From: Mesodorylaimus sp. YZB2_4
Taxonomy: Eukaryota > Nematoda > Enoplea > Dorylaimida > Dorylaimidae
Direction: 5' to 3'
Length of the DNA: 64,000 nucleotides
NCBI GenBank assembly: GCA_030248295.1
Contig: JASANH010000048.1
Coordinates: forward strand, 1 to 64,000
Position numbers and translations under genes: made by a program. Below are positions 31,364 through 45,204 of the stretch, one piece after another. The notes under the pieces are model-generated. The model did not search any database. It was not told where the DNA came from and worked only from the letters and a program-made list of their open reading frames with translations. Every line of letters starts with the position of its first letter. Position 1 is the first letter of the stretch.

Positions 31364-33918
31364 ACTCCGCCATTGAAAAGGTGGACTTGCACTTGCGTAA
31401 TATCGTAAACTTGTACTTGAATAGGTCTTTACACTGCTTTCTTGAGGCGCTACATAAGGCTTTTAGGCTTTTTAAATGCAGTATACTCCTGTTGTGCTGC
31501 GCGAAGTTATGGACCTGATATGAGCGTGAGGGTGGGCTACTGTCATGCGCTATAAGATGTACCTACTGTTGACAGAATTGGAGCCTGTGTTTGTATGCTT
31601 GTGCCATGTTCAGGCATCCCGACCACATTGTCCATGGCATTGAATTGTACATCTTCCCACCTCAGTCTCATAATCCTGACTTTCTGGAGGATCCACTGCC
31701 TTCGACACACCATATTGTCCGAGAATTCCAAAACTCCATATTTGCAAGTTTTTGCAAAGAAATTTTCATGTTTGCTCCTCATAAATCCCTTTGCACATTT
31801 TGGTCGTGCTTTCCCCGCCTCTCGCAATCCCAAAATGGCCGTTTAGAGGTCAATGTGTGCGTAATGGCGGGGTCGCGCGTCAGTCATTACCAACCGCCGG
31901 GATATCTTTCGTGTTGTGTGCATGTAGAAAAAGACACCCACTTTCAAGTGTATGACGCTGTCAGGGCGGGAACGAGCAGCCCTTTCTCGGCAATCAACGT
32001 GGAAAGTTTTACAAGTTCGGTATCAAGATAGACAACTCTGTTTCGTTCTTGGCAGTTCTGGTTCGCGATAACGATGTCGAATTGCATCAATTCTTGTCCG
32101 AGATAGTAGTGAAACCAGTTCGCCTAGTTTACGCCTAGACACCTTGCGTCAGTGGTAGCAGTGGAGGGCATCGCGATCTTGCCTAGGCGGTTGGTATCTT
32201 GTCATAACTTTTCATACCATTCTTGGATTAAAGTTTGGGTAAAATGGTTCGCGGCTGGCGTTTTATGTAATCGCATTTTACTTTCGAGTTTTCAAGTGTG
32301 GCGACCAAGGGGGGGGGGGGTGGTTGACTATGTGGACTCGGTCATTCGCGCTCTTGTCCACGCAGTGCACACACGATGGACAGTTTGTGGCTCGTGCGTG
32401 ACGTCCTACAACCGACATCCTCAACTACAAACATTTCACTTTGGCCAGTAAACTTTATTCATTTCGTGCCAGCTTTTAAAATTTGGATGCCGCGTAGCAA
32501 GTAAAGAAAACTGAAAAAAGATTTCGTATCTATTGGCTTTGAAGAATAGTCTTGAGGTGAAGGTACCTGTTGGGGACGGGAGGGAGTGAGAGGAGGCTGG
32601 AAAGTTTTGTTCGTGAACTTTGCAGTGGCGTAACCGAGCGGTGGTCGGTGAGCCAACAGGCGCTCTCCTTCTCGTCTGGGGGTCTGGCTGGGCGAGACAG
32701 CTGCTTTATCCGATCCAACATCGACGAATCGAACTTGGCTGCCGACATGGTTTTTACATGTGTATGTATAAACTTGCAAGGATTATAGGCTCTTAGAAAT
32801 CGGATACTGCGGGCGGGCAAGCTGACGGTGTGGAGGATGGTTATGGCAGGGAGGAGGGAAAATGTTTAAAACTGCAAAATGGCTAGTTTCAGTTTAAGCG
32901 TTTTGGATTAAAACCTAGAATTTCAGCTTGACGACGTGAAATTCGAGACTTGGGAAATCTGTTTCCAGAGGAGACCTTTTGTTGCGAAGAGTTTTTAGCA
33001 TGTTTTTCGATGTTTTTCCAATTTTTTCAGTTTAGTCACTTTTGTTATGCGTTATTTTCAAAACGTTGATTTTAGTGAATACAGCGGTGGCTGCTGAATT
33101 GGTTATTTTGGGAGCGGGTAATTTGAAGAATGCGACCGGTTGAAAATGTCGATTTCGGTTAGCTGATTCTGTCACTTTCGAGGACATGACTGTTAGTGTG
33201 ATGTGGCAGCTAGTACGAAGTCAGAGCCGCGTGATCAGACTGACTCACATTCTCATTGACGTACTATATATAGACTTTGACAACTTCAAGGGCGTTATTT
33301 CATCCTTTTCGCCCAGCGTTTTTGAAGTTGTCGCTATTTGTCCTTTTAGGATTACCTCGCTGTCTCTTTTTAATACTTTTCTAGCCGAGTGATTAATGCT
33401 GGTGAAAAAATGACTAGGTTTTTGTCGCCAGATTGGCCCCATTTGTTTTCACTTTCGTCAAAAACCTTGAATAGGATCGGATTACTTTGACACGTGGTCT
33501 CCAGAAAGAGACCACACGCACAAAGTGTATTAGCTCCCGTGGTGAGGACTGGACTGGGATAATTACTGGCCAGATGTTTAGGTCGCCAAGGGTGCTCTAG
33601 ACACACCGCGATGGCCTTGACTTTGAAGTATTGGATACAGGTTGGCTAGCAAAGCCTATCTTTTCTTCCGCAGTTTTTTCAACATGTTTGATATGTTTAG
33701 GCCATTTGGCACATTCCATCATTGTGTTAAATTTATTTCAACAACTTCTCTATCAAGTTCGTTCAGCTAGCTAGCACAGCACTCCGTCGCAGCCTCTCTT
33801 GCACACATCCTTTGGCTGGCTTGCGCTTCCAGTTACGCGCAGTGTTTCTATTCCAGTTCCTGTGTGTTCTAGTCTATTTTTAATATTTTTTCACTCTTTA
33901 ATTTCTCTTCTTCGACAG
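31364..33918. other. Intron/intergenic region, no gene recognised
   Basis: A G-rich run at about 32310-32321 and a perfect 8-bp hairpin (GTGGTCTC/GAGACCAC) near 33495-33516. A minus-strand open frame at 32530-32820 shows no family and is probably chance. The end is the pyrimidine-rich tract of the acceptor before 33919. Confidence 0.4.
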
Positions 33919-36900
33919 GCGTTCTAACGAGTCCCAGCACTAAGCAGACAGCTGGAGATCACGTGACTGGCTTTTTATCCTCGTCCAATATTCAACTCCG
34001 TCAACAGCCGCCAGTGGTAGCCTCGAAACGTTGTCTTACATCGCGATCAGTCGGTGAAATAAATTCAAGCTGTGACAGCCACCGAGACGGCCAAGAGCAG
34101 ACCACCAACAGTTCCATTCATAAAACCGACTCGGCATCCCCATTTCGTCGAACATTATCAAATACATTTCACAAATCTTTATTGATCAACAGGACGAGTT
34201 TGAGGAAACATCACTCTTTAAAGGAAGAAAAAAAGAGTGGCGAGGCAGAACCAGAACCACAAGATTCAACTACCAAGGTAACTTTAACTTTTGATTTTAA
34301 TGTGGTGGACCAATGATTCAAATTAAAAGATCAGGGCGGGGTGCTCAAAAGCTGTGAAACCCCTCATTATATCTTTACTGTACGCGCTATCCTCCATTTT
34401 GACATAAAACCCTCGTCAAAATGTACAAAAGTCAAGATCCTTCATTTTTGCTTGAACCTGGATTTTTCAAACACAAGCAGAGTCTAACTGTAGACAAAAT
34501 TTTGTGCCCGGTTTCAGGCTCCTCTTAGCTAACTTACTTTTGCTTTTACTTTTGCCGCCAAATCTCGTGTGGAGGCCGTGGTCATGTTAAAAGTCCCCAA
34601 ATAAGAATAGAACATAGAAAAATTGGGATTCGTTGAGCTTGAAACTCCGATCAAGTCCTCTTCAGTACGTTGGTTTTTCTACGTCGATATTGTCGATGTG
34701 TTTGAAAATTGGGGCACTTTCATAATCATAGAAGTGATAAGATGCGACCTAAATCTTAGAACACCCCAAATCCTGTGTGACATGGTTGATATGACCGTCC
34801 CCAAATTTCGACTTGTCCAATGATCGTGATTGCCCAGGTAGCTAATAAATCACAGAAAGCGGGTAGCGAATATCAATCAGCGGCTGGCTGCTCATCGTCA
34901 GCAACTGTCAAGCACGGACCTGCCGCACCTTTTATAGACTCGCATCGTTTTGTCCGGAAGTGCCTGAAACTGCCTAGAAGCTAACACAGTTTGAGCACAC
35001 CCAAGCCAGTCCTTCTGCGAGGCCTGTCATTATGGATCTGTTATGCCTGGCCCTCCTCTGGTGCCACCTACAGTGATGGGTTAATTGGTGCTAGATTCTT
35101 CCTATCACCGCAAATTTTCCTACCGCAGGTATCCCAATTTGGTCCACGGGGTACTTTCTGGCGAGCCTCAAAGCGTTTGTTTTCATCTTCAAAACTCAAC
35201 AAGTCGTCCTCGTCGGAGACTAATGATAAAATGCCGGCGCCGAAATTGATTAGTCGAGACGATGCACAAATTTCTTCGCGACGTCCTCATAAATCTAGGC
35301 AACGTCAAAGAACTGCTTCTCCGCCATCGCAAGTTGAAAAAGAAGAGAAAAACCAAATGGATTCGTCGAGTCAACAAAATCACATTTCACCCTTTCGTAG
35401 TTTACCAAATGCCAAAAAGAAACTCGTGCGTTCATTGATGAAATGGACATCGCCAGCCTCGTCGGCCAACTCGATGCCATCGGCTACTCAAGCCGAGCAT
35501 GCTCGACAATGTGAGCAGGAAAAAAGCAATAAACGACCCACGAGATTCAATAATGAGAACAAGCAAACTTCACACAACGTGGATTGGAAACAAGCACAAG
35601 TAAGCAGAGACATGTTTTTTCGTGATTTCTTTTTCGTGAACTAGTGGGAAAGTAAATTAGAGCAAGTCTCGAGGCAAGAGTGCGACTCCGTGTTTATCTG
35701 GCAGCTTTCTACGAGTATCTACGAGATCGTGAGTTTTTGTTGGTCTCCTTGAGAGACCTTGTCTGCACGGATGTTTCGTTTTTTTTGGTTCACGGTTAAT
35801 CAGTTTTATGTACCAAACATTTTGTTAAAAAAAAACCAGTAATTTGAGCGATAATCACCACTTTGCGGTGGCAAATATTACGAAGTCTACAAGTTACAAG
35901 TTTTCTTTAAAAATGCCAGATTTTAATCAGCTGGCTAAGGAAACCAAAAGTTTTTTTCTTTGCAGGCTCATCCAATCCAAAATCAAGCAAGAAAGTCGGA
36001 CGTGATGCATCGTGTGCAAGAATGTGTCAAAGATTTGCACGTCAGTTTGCGATTTTTGGACGACGTGGTCAAGAAAGACAAATTGTTGATGTTGGATGGG
36101 AGTGCATCGATTGTACTCGACACAGTCTTGAAATTATTATTGATCGTGAATGAGAAGAGGAGGCGAGAGCATCCGAATGGAAATGAGTAAGTGCCATGCT
36201 TTATCAAGATTAATCCCGGGGCTGTAATTTCAAAACCTGTTTTCACGGTTATAAGAGCATACACTGATGAGAGTACAGTTGGCTGGCTGCAACTTTTATG
36301 GGCTTAGGTGACACCTGGCAGCATGCAGCGATGAATGAAAATTGAAGATCGTCCACAAAAGTGGGCTACAGTCCTGAGCTTAACGTCAGGAGTTTAACTT
36401 TACCTCCCTGGGCTGAAATAAAGATGGAAGGGCTGTTTTCAATAAAGTCAACTGCAGGCAATGATGGGCATGGCCCGCGTAAGTAGACCAGAAAAACAAC
36501 TCTGGTGGTCTCCGCCCTCTCTGCAATAAAAAAAACCCAACCAGAACATTTCAAAATGGCGAATTCTACTATTCAAAACTCATGCGCCAGCATGAAATAA
36601 TGCTCATCAAAATTTTACGCGCGCCCACACGTTTTCAATGCAATTATGAACCTGTTGCTAGTCTTTTTTTCATTTTCTGCTTTATTTTGAATAAAAATGC
36701 GCAGCCAGTTTCTGGTTCTGGTGCAAAACTGTACAATAGCGAAGTCATACCGTGACCAGGAACGCATTGACGTGGCTAACGATAAGCGCTGGCGTAAATA
36801 ATGACGAAAGAACCAGCGTCAGCATTCCTAATTTGTTATGCAATATATGTCAGTCATGTTTTCCTGTTTTTTAAGAAGTCAAGTGGTCATGGAATCTTAC

Positions 36901-39900
36901 AACGCAGTATATCATCATCTGGCGGCTTTGTTAAAATTTGCTGATCAACTTGTGCTCAAAAATGATACAGCTACGGCGGCTGAGAGGCAAGAAACTGAGC
37001 AATTGTGCAACTCTTTGAAAGAGTCTATTCAGGTAAGCCTGTTGATGTCATTCTGTAAAATGGGTGCATCAATGCTTTTTTGTCATTTCGAAGAATCCTG
37101 CCTGAAATATGTGATTTTCAGGTCCTCCTGGCAGTGATTACGAATGACTTGCCTTTCGATCAATCAAAGACGAACGGCGTAAATGAACAAAAGAAGACCG
37201 TTATCGATCGTGGGGTGACGACGGATATGGAATTCAGGAAGTCGTCGCTGGCCAGCACGAGTAGCACTAGTTCGTCAGCAGCTGACTGGGCTGCCGAGGA
37301 CGAGGGTGAGGCCAGATTGCAACATTTGGACAATAGCTTTGGGAGCCACGACCACCATTATGCGCTCCCCCATCACGCAGTCAAAAGATCGAATCATCAC
37401 CACGACCAAAAAAGACAGTCTGTCGGTGAAAGTGCATGTTCAATATCGACTAGTCGCCCGCTCAGTTCTGTCTCAACGACATCCTCAGGATGTGGCACGT
37501 CGTCCAGTAAGAACACTCGACCACCGTCCACCTTGCACTTGAATCAACGACAGGCTACTTTGGGTTCGTGCGGGAGTCCGGCTAATCTATCGAATGGTAG
37601 TCGATCACCGCCTGGTTCAGATTCGGGCATATTCTCATTGAATGATACTGGAACATCAGCATCGTTTCTGGGAGCCGCTGACTCATCCTCCTTGTCCAAC
37701 TCGTCTCTGACTGCTGGTCAGCAACCAACACTCGCAACGACAGCTGTGCTGATGTCGCCTTGCGAGAATGGACCAACTGCGAGTAGCAGTATGATGTTCC
37801 TCGATGAAATATTGATGAAGCTGAAATTAAGCGGTGTGCCAACGGCCACTATTCAAGAAAGGATTTGTGATCAACAGGACACGTCGAATGGAGATGTTGA
37901 GACGGTGACGGAAGAAGTGGAAGAAATGGTAAAGCTTATGATTAGCTGTGGCTCTGAGGATTCAAACCTGATTTCGAACCTTTGGACTAGACCTAGATTC
38001 CAGCAGGGCTACCTCAGGAAGAATTTTGTTCAAATCAGAACGCCACTCCACGCTTTTCATCCTGTTTCTGTTTTTATTCTTCCATCTGACCATTTCTTCT
38101 GCCTAAATCTGTCAGTTTACATCATCACTACATTGTCCTTATTTCAGGTTGGTGATACTAGGATTATTCGGAAGAAGATTATAACCCGTCAAAAAGTGCG
38201 GCATCACCAAGTGGTCACAGCCACGATCACTACTCACCATCCTGTCATGGACTCACCTGATGCTGACTTTTTGCATCTGCTCTCTTCTCCAATGCTGGAA
38301 GAATTCAAGAATTCTGAAAATCCATGGAAACGAAGGACTTCATCGGATGAGAGGGACACTGAAATTCGGTTCATCGATAATCAATGCTTCAAATTGGTCA
38401 GTGCCACCGCCGAAACCAATGCTCCTCTTGCAAAGATGCCAGACACAACGTTATCATACGAATCACTTGCATCAGCCCCGCCTCCTCCACTGCCCCCACG
38501 AGCGGCAAGACCGAATTCGTCGGATTTTGGCAAAGAAAAAGAGTCGACGAGGAATGTGCAAGACACGAACGGTGGACCCGAGACCAAAATATTGACCAAT
38601 AAGCAACGCCAGCAATCGCTAATGCAACAAAGCGCTAGCCTTCAATCCTTTTCTCGACAAACGCTGTTCAACGGAAAACTAATCAAGACAGAAATTGGTG
38701 AAAAATTTGATGCTTCGGCCATGAAAGCATCGAAAAGCGAAACTTTCGACGAGCACGGACGAGTAACCGAATGTCGAGGAGCAGGGTCCTATGCCGAGTG
38801 CAGTTACGCCAAAGGGGACAGGGTGCTGTCGCCTCCATCCGCTGGCTGCAATCAACATCAAATGGAAGACATTTGCTCGTGCAATAGTGATGCAAGATTG
38901 GTATTGCAGAAAAGGCAGGCCGGAATGTCCCAACAACCACCTCCCAGACCGCCCAAGAGAAGTGGTGAGTGCATCCTCGGGTGGCAATTTGAAAATTGGG
39001 GGGACATCTCTGACTTACAAAAAGCCCTGATCACACCGACTGAGTTTCGGGACTAGATAGGAAGGGCTCTTCAGGACGAAATGAGGCGGTTTTTTCTGTC
39101 TTTAATGCAGGAGTACCTTGCTTGAGGATCCTTGTCACTGATAATAGCCTGTGGGCGACTGGGAAATCCAGCGCATTGATACTCTAAAGGCCACAGTCTT
39201 AATATTTTGACTGTTTCACAATTAGAGGGCCATTTGGCCATGCAGTAGACGAACAAGGCAAGAAACATGACACAGCTGCTGGTCAGGGGTGTACAGTCTA
39301 TCAGACTCACCACACCTCTGCCTGTCGAATCTCAGTAACTCGAAACTTATTGGGCCATGGGAGAGAGTCGTGGAGCATTGAAATTGATAAAAGGACAAAA
39401 CTAGTCTTGCAGCTGAAACATCAACCTTAGGGACTGACTTCTCCCAGCAAGGGTAGACCAATAATGCTCTCCCACCCGCCATTGCCCGCTAGCCGTGGGT
39501 TGCAGGGGGGAAAAAATTTGACGGACAGGACTGCAATGAGTCCGTGTTGCCCTAAGCTTGGCCAAGCCTCCTGACCCTCAACAAGTCCCCAAATTGACCA
39601 GCGGTTGCTTATAAACTACATTGCTTATCAGAAGTCTATTTTCATCTGACCAGCTGTTCTTCTCTCTAGTTTTTATCACACGGTCTAAACACGCATTTTA
39701 ATTTGGATCGATAAGATTCAGCGCAATAAGCTTATGAAAGCTAATTGCCAAAAGCTCTTTTGCAATAAGCATTTTAGTATTTAAAAACATAAGATCCAAT
39801 ATTTTCGTTCCCAGAAATGATTTTTTTTTCGAATTAAAGTTAGAGAAAATCGAATTTTTCTGCTCTTTTTCTGGCGAGAGACAGTGATGGGAAGGGCAAT

Positions 39901-42900
39901 ATGGTCGAGATAGTATTTATTTCTGGGCCGAATCCGATCGTTTTTCCGACTCGTAGTTCCCCTTTCACTCGCAGGCTAGCGTGGTTGCGAGGTGGAAGAA
40001 GGGAGGAGGGTTGGAAGTGCTACTGCTGTCGTTTAATTGAAGGCGGGCGCTAAGTCAACATTGAGCAAGACGGATGCTAATGAATTAATGGAAACGGAGG
40101 CCTCTAGGCTAGCTGTTCCCTTTCCACTAACTCTCTCATACGTTTCTTTTTTCCTGCTCATCTTCCCGTCCCGTCTCGTCTTGCCAATGACGAGGGTTGG
40201 AATGAACTTTTGGTAATTTTTTCCTTTTCTAGTCGTCTCGTCATACGTGCAATTATTTGGTTCTGGCACGCCGTCGAATCAAGCTGACTTCCGTAGTTCC
40301 ACGTTGGCCACTTATGTGCAGCTGCGTGACAGGTGGAACGATCATTTCGAAGCGCATAAGCGGAAAGCAATGACATTCCAATTCGTCTCCACGCCAAACA
40401 CTTCATCTTCGGCCACCAATGTGAATGGAAATAGTGTGAATGGCACGAATGGATTCGGCAAAACCAACGATGCTCAATCGTCCGGTTCTTCGTCCAGTTC
40501 ATCGCCTAAGATATCAGTCCATAGAATATCGAGGACGTTCCACGAATACGAAATGGATGGCGAGGAGGGAGTGCCTGTTTGGGTGCCCAGGAAACCGCAA
40601 GATGACTACCAAAATTTAGTCAATGTTTTGAATGTGAGCGATTATTTAAAATTTCCAAAGCAGCCAGCAGTGGAAGCCTCAGTGGAGAGAAAGCCCTTGT
40701 AAGTGGTGTCAATGCAGGGTGTGGTCATGATGGTATAGTTCTGGCTAAGAGTAGAGGGCTGCACGCTATGTGGTGCTGCGCTTAGGCACACAGCATCATA
40801 GGGTGCGGCCCTCTACTCTTTGCAGTCGCACAATCATTGAGTACAGCGCAGCTAGTCATATGGCACCTACTGCGGACCTCGTGCCATATCATTGGTCCCA
40901 ATGTCATGCTATGCTTGCCCCATATCACCTGCGTGGTGTGGATGACACGCCATGTCGAGTTATAGCTTTTCGGCTCCCCGGCTCCCCGCATCTCGGTACA
41001 GAGTGTGGGTGCCCCATGACGCTGTTGGCATAATGCTAGGCCATGGTTGCCTCTTGCCAATTAGGATAGGACGCACCGCATGGATTCCCCGCGGCGCGCT
41101 GTTGTGACCTCCTGCGATGCTTTAAGTATACAATGGCACAGCATGACTTCCATTCAGCGCGGTAACCCATCTTACGATGAGAGCTCGTGATTTCCCCAAG
41201 CAGTCCCGCGCAGCTCTCTGTCAGCACATCACCTCATTCCGACCACCAAAACCTGTTCTTTTTCAGACCTTTCCGCCAAAACCTTGCACTGACTGATATG
41301 AATCTTCTGGACGAAATCGACGTCAAACAACACTTGATCTGCAAGAAAGCAGCGACCGACGACGGCCCTGAAATTCGAGGCGGTGTGGTCGACGCGCTGA
41401 TTGTACACGCGACAAAGACGACCAGTGATGCAGTAGCTGCCTGTGGTCACACTTCCAACACCCACGGCCACGGATTCTGCTATCAGGAAGCGTTCTTGAC
41501 AACTTATCGAACCTTCGTTGCCCCATTGGAACTGATCAGAAAATTAGTTTATCGATACAATAAGTTCAATTCTTGTGTGGATGATAGTGTGAAGAAGAAA
41601 GCGGCCAAGAATACATTTTCTTTGTTGGTGCGTGTGGTGGATGATCTCAGGTAAGGTTTGAGGTTAGCTGCAAGTAGGTCATGAGTCCATCACTGACCTG
41701 GTGGTCGATAAGTCAAGGCTTGTAATCACGCAGTCCACAGTATCTTGCTCAGCTAGCGCAATTACTATTTGAAATTTAAAAATAATGCATGAGATTTTTG
41801 AAATTCCTTAGTATCGAAAAAGTACTAGACTAGTTTTTTAAAGATAATGAGCTTTTTATTAATTAGAGTTAAATTTTTTAACGAAACAAGTCAAATTGTT
41901 CCAGTGGAAAGTGAGTCATAAACACCAATGTCCTATTTTTACTACTGTATTTCAACTCGACTGGCTGAAATGTGTGAAGAATCAGGCACGCTGCATCGCT
42001 ATATAGCCACGCCCACCCCTGCCTACAGCGCATCTAGAAGTAGTCTGTTCGAAAGGATTCCAGCAGTCAGGATCCAACCACCCCCTTGAAAATCGTCTAA
42101 AAGGTTGTTAGGACAAAGGGCTAGCAGGTTTTTTTTGATTTTGCAGCACAGTTGAAGTGACCGACGATATTATGCGCATATTGAGCGACTTCATTTATCG
42201 CATGATCATTGATGGCGAGCTGAACTTTTCAAGATTACTTCGACAGAAACTGTTGGAAAGGTACAAAATGAAGAGGCAACGCTCTGTTGAAGAAAACAGT
42301 CCACTCTATCCGACAATGTCAAGCACTCCTGCCGGGACGAATGGAAAGCATGGATCTGTACTGGATTGCAAGGCTTCCCTTCTGGCTGAGCAATTCACAT
42401 TTTTAGACTGGTATTACTTCCAGAAAATTGAGGTGAGTTTAAAGCAAGCAGCGCCCCAGGCGATTTGAGGCAGAACAGAGCTGAGATGCCATGGCCAGTA
42501 TCGGGCCCACGCATCTACTGCAGATGTGACGAACCTCGGTTTGGTGTGCTACCAAATTCATTACAGGGTTTTCACAGCATGGGTCAGGACCTACGACACT
42601 CTGGTTTGTGCAGTTTGAAACATAACCTTCGCAGTCTTGCGGCCTGGCGAGTGAGAGAGGATTACCGATTTGCGCTGGCCGAAGGGTTGATGTTTCAGCC
42701 GTGAGTGTATGTACTCCTGTATGTACCAGCCTTGCTGCAGTCGGAGTTTTCACCCAATAAACTTCGGTCGATCACACTCTCTTTCGCGCCGCCAATCGGA
42801 GTGTTGCGCCTATCTTTGCGTCCGATATGGGGCTGGTGTTTGATGATTTGCTGGCTCCCGCTGTAGGCCCTACAGTCTGTCCGACAAGCTGAAGCCACGA

Positions 42901-43897
42901 CAAGCATATCAGCTAGCATCTAGTATTTGACCGTGATTTTTTCATTTCAGCTCAGCGAAATGCTTTTGTGGGCCCAAGAGCAATCCGAGGAAAATAGCCC
43001 AAACTTGACCAATTTCACTGAGCATTTCAACAAAATGTCTTATTGGGTTCGGACACGAATTTTGGAGCAATCGGATCAGAAAGATCGTGAGCGCGTATTC
43101 GGAAAGTTCGTCAAAGTTATGCGCCATTTGCGTCGTTTAAATAATTTTAACTCGTGCTTGGCCTTGCTGTCGGCACTTGATTCGGGTCCGATAAGACGTC
43201 TAGAATGGCCGAGGGCATCCCTAGAATCCATGAATGATCATAGCTCGCTAATCGATAGTTCCCAGTCATTTAAAACTTATCGCATGGCCTTGGCCGAGGC
43301 CAAGCCACCGTGTTTGCCTTACATGTAAGTCCAGCTTCATCTTTTCTATGAGTCTAGGCTCTCAGATAACTTAGGTTTTAGCGGACTGATTTTGCAAGAT
43401 CTGACATTTGTTCACATTGGAAATCCGAATAGCTTGCCACCGGATCAGTGTCAAGGACGACGAGATATATTGAATTTTGCAAAACGATGGCAACAGTACA
43501 CCATCTTGGATAATATGAGAAGGTTCAAAGCTTGGTAAGTACCGTTCCCATTGATGGCCTCCTTACATGCCATGCAAGCATCGTCATATTTCTCTGCCGG
43601 GGATATGCAAGGAGGATTTCTCCCTGCTCCTTCGTTCCTCGCATTACCTGCTGCACATCCTTCAGCATTCATCTCCTCATCGTCTCCACACACCACACAG
43701 AACAAATTGATCACTGCATTTCTCTTCCCAGGCCCTACGGCATCAAGAAGAATGAGCAAGTCTTATCGTTCCTCAACGACTTTAACGATTACGTGTCGGA
43801 GGACAACATGTGGGATATTTCTGAAAGGATCAAACCCAGGCAGCAGTCGATTGGTGTCACTGGCGTCGCGCGGCGTATTCTGGTCAATCCTTCATAA
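33919..43897 (+). CDS. RAPGEF1: Rap guanine nucleotide exchange factor 1 (C3G)
   Basis: Exchanges GDP for GTP on Rap/R-Ras family GTPases downstream of CRK adaptors. Exons: 33919-34277, 35129-35599, 35966-36186, 36876-37032, 37122-37928, 38148-38964, 40233-40698, 41267-41650, 42147-42432, 42951-43324, 43382-43534, 43732-43897; all phases agree. The N-terminal helical domain is in 35966-37160 (KDLHVSLRFLDDVVKKD; ESYNAVYHHLAALLKFADQL). A long disordered region carries CRK-SH3-type ligands APPPPLPPRAARP and PPPRPPKRSG. The RasGEF_N domain is at 41300-42240 (YQEAFLTTYRTF). The catalytic CDC25 domain starts in 42370-42432 (EQFTFLDWYYFQKIE) and fills the last four exons (FNSCLALLSALDSGPIRRL, GLILQDLTFVHIGNPN, FAKRWQQYTILDNMRRF). 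The C3G-specific N-terminal domain and polyproline motifs separate it from other RapGEFs. The exon at 36876 uses a ttttttaag acceptor. Confidence 0.93.
40748..40819 (+). ncRNA. Pre-miRNA-like hairpin in a RAPGEF1 intron
   Basis: Near-perfect inverted repeat of 72 nt. The outer 12 bp pair fully (AGAGTAGAGGGC with GCCCTCTACTCT), followed by one G-U and four pairs, a mismatch, five pairs, a small internal loop and six further pairs up to a short terminal loop around TTAG. This resembles a microRNA precursor or a tiny foldback (MITE-like) element. Expression is unknown. Confidence 0.4.
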
Positions 43898-45204
43898 GCC
43901 TTTCGTGGATCTTATTTCTGTTTTTAGTTTCATTTCCTTTTTCCTCTGCCATAGTGGTCCTGTTCTTGCCGCAAGCATGCAACTATATTTGGTGCAACAG
44001 TGTGGAAAGAGTTTGAAGATTTCTGATTTATGTATTTTGACTATGTACAAAATTGTCACAGTTGCCATTTTGGCTGAGCTAAAATGAATTTTGTGCGCGT
44101 GATTGTCAATAGTTGCTGCATTTTTATTCTAATTGGAAGAAATGTGCAAAAGCACATCTCTGTATCGCCGTCAATAGAATCATGTTACCTGGAAAGTTAC
44201 AAACCAGAAGATGCGAAAAATTACACCAGTAGCAGCGAGCATGCAATAGGCGAGTGACAAACACTTGAACGTGGCAAATGTTACCAAACTACTTACAAGT
44301 CCTATATGAAAAGTGGTAAACAAACATATAGGAAACTTATACACTCACACACACAGCACACATTCGAGAAACAGTCAGAATACTCTAAAATTTCTGCCAC
44401 TGATGCTGTACTAGATTGAAACGAAGCCACAGAAAAAAACCAATCACCAGCGGCACCTACAGGTTTTTATCGAATGCACCTTTACGTTGCACCAATGGAC
44501 CCTCTACTCCTGTTCTACTCTGAGTCCTCTCTGTGCACTGGGTTTCCTCATTATTAGGAAGAGAATAACAAAGCTCGAAGCCAAAATCTTGTCGTGATGT
44601 GATAAGTTTGAACAAAATGAGAAAAACCCATCAAATTTGGAGCCTCAATTTGAAAATTTTTTTTAAAAAGGGGCCAGCCAGAAACTACATCCGCAGTATA
44701 CAGTTTCTCCTGGGCCCCTCACGATGCATTTTGACTCACACGGGCATTGCTACGCGCATTTGCACTTCGCACAGTTGTGACTCTGCACATCTTGAAACAC
44801 CCATCGAACCCTTGCTGAACAGATCTCCTAGATCGACGATTTTAAGCATACAATACATAAAACTCTAATGTATTCAAAATTTGTAGCAATAGATCGTCAC
44901 ATTCACATTTCCACGAATAAGGCCATGTTGTATGAATGACAGGACCAAAGTGACTGCCACTGTGAAACATTGGAACATGGCCACAATAAATATGGTCTTT
45001 TCGTTGTTCCTTTTGGTCATATCAGCTTAAGTGGGTTGAGTCGATGTTGCCCCGACTTTGTTTCTGTTGCGTTTCATGAAAGCGTGGAAAGAATCGAGCT
45101 GAACCCTTCAAGTCCGAAAAAACTGGGTGCACGAGCGGCGTTTCGGGCCAACGAGCGAGCGAGCGGTTAGACAAGAATACATACTTAGAAAGGGCCATTT
45201 CTGG
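43898..45204. other. Downstream of RAPGEF1, no gene recognised
   Basis: Presumably begins with the RAPGEF1 3' untranslated region; no clear AATAAA close to the stop. A CA-rich microsatellite-like patch lies near 44342-44365. Open frames are short and featureless. Confidence 0.4.

Noticed and set aside
32530-32820. Minus-strand 96-codon frame
   Set aside because: No recognisable family; opposite-strand frame of similar length; likely chance.
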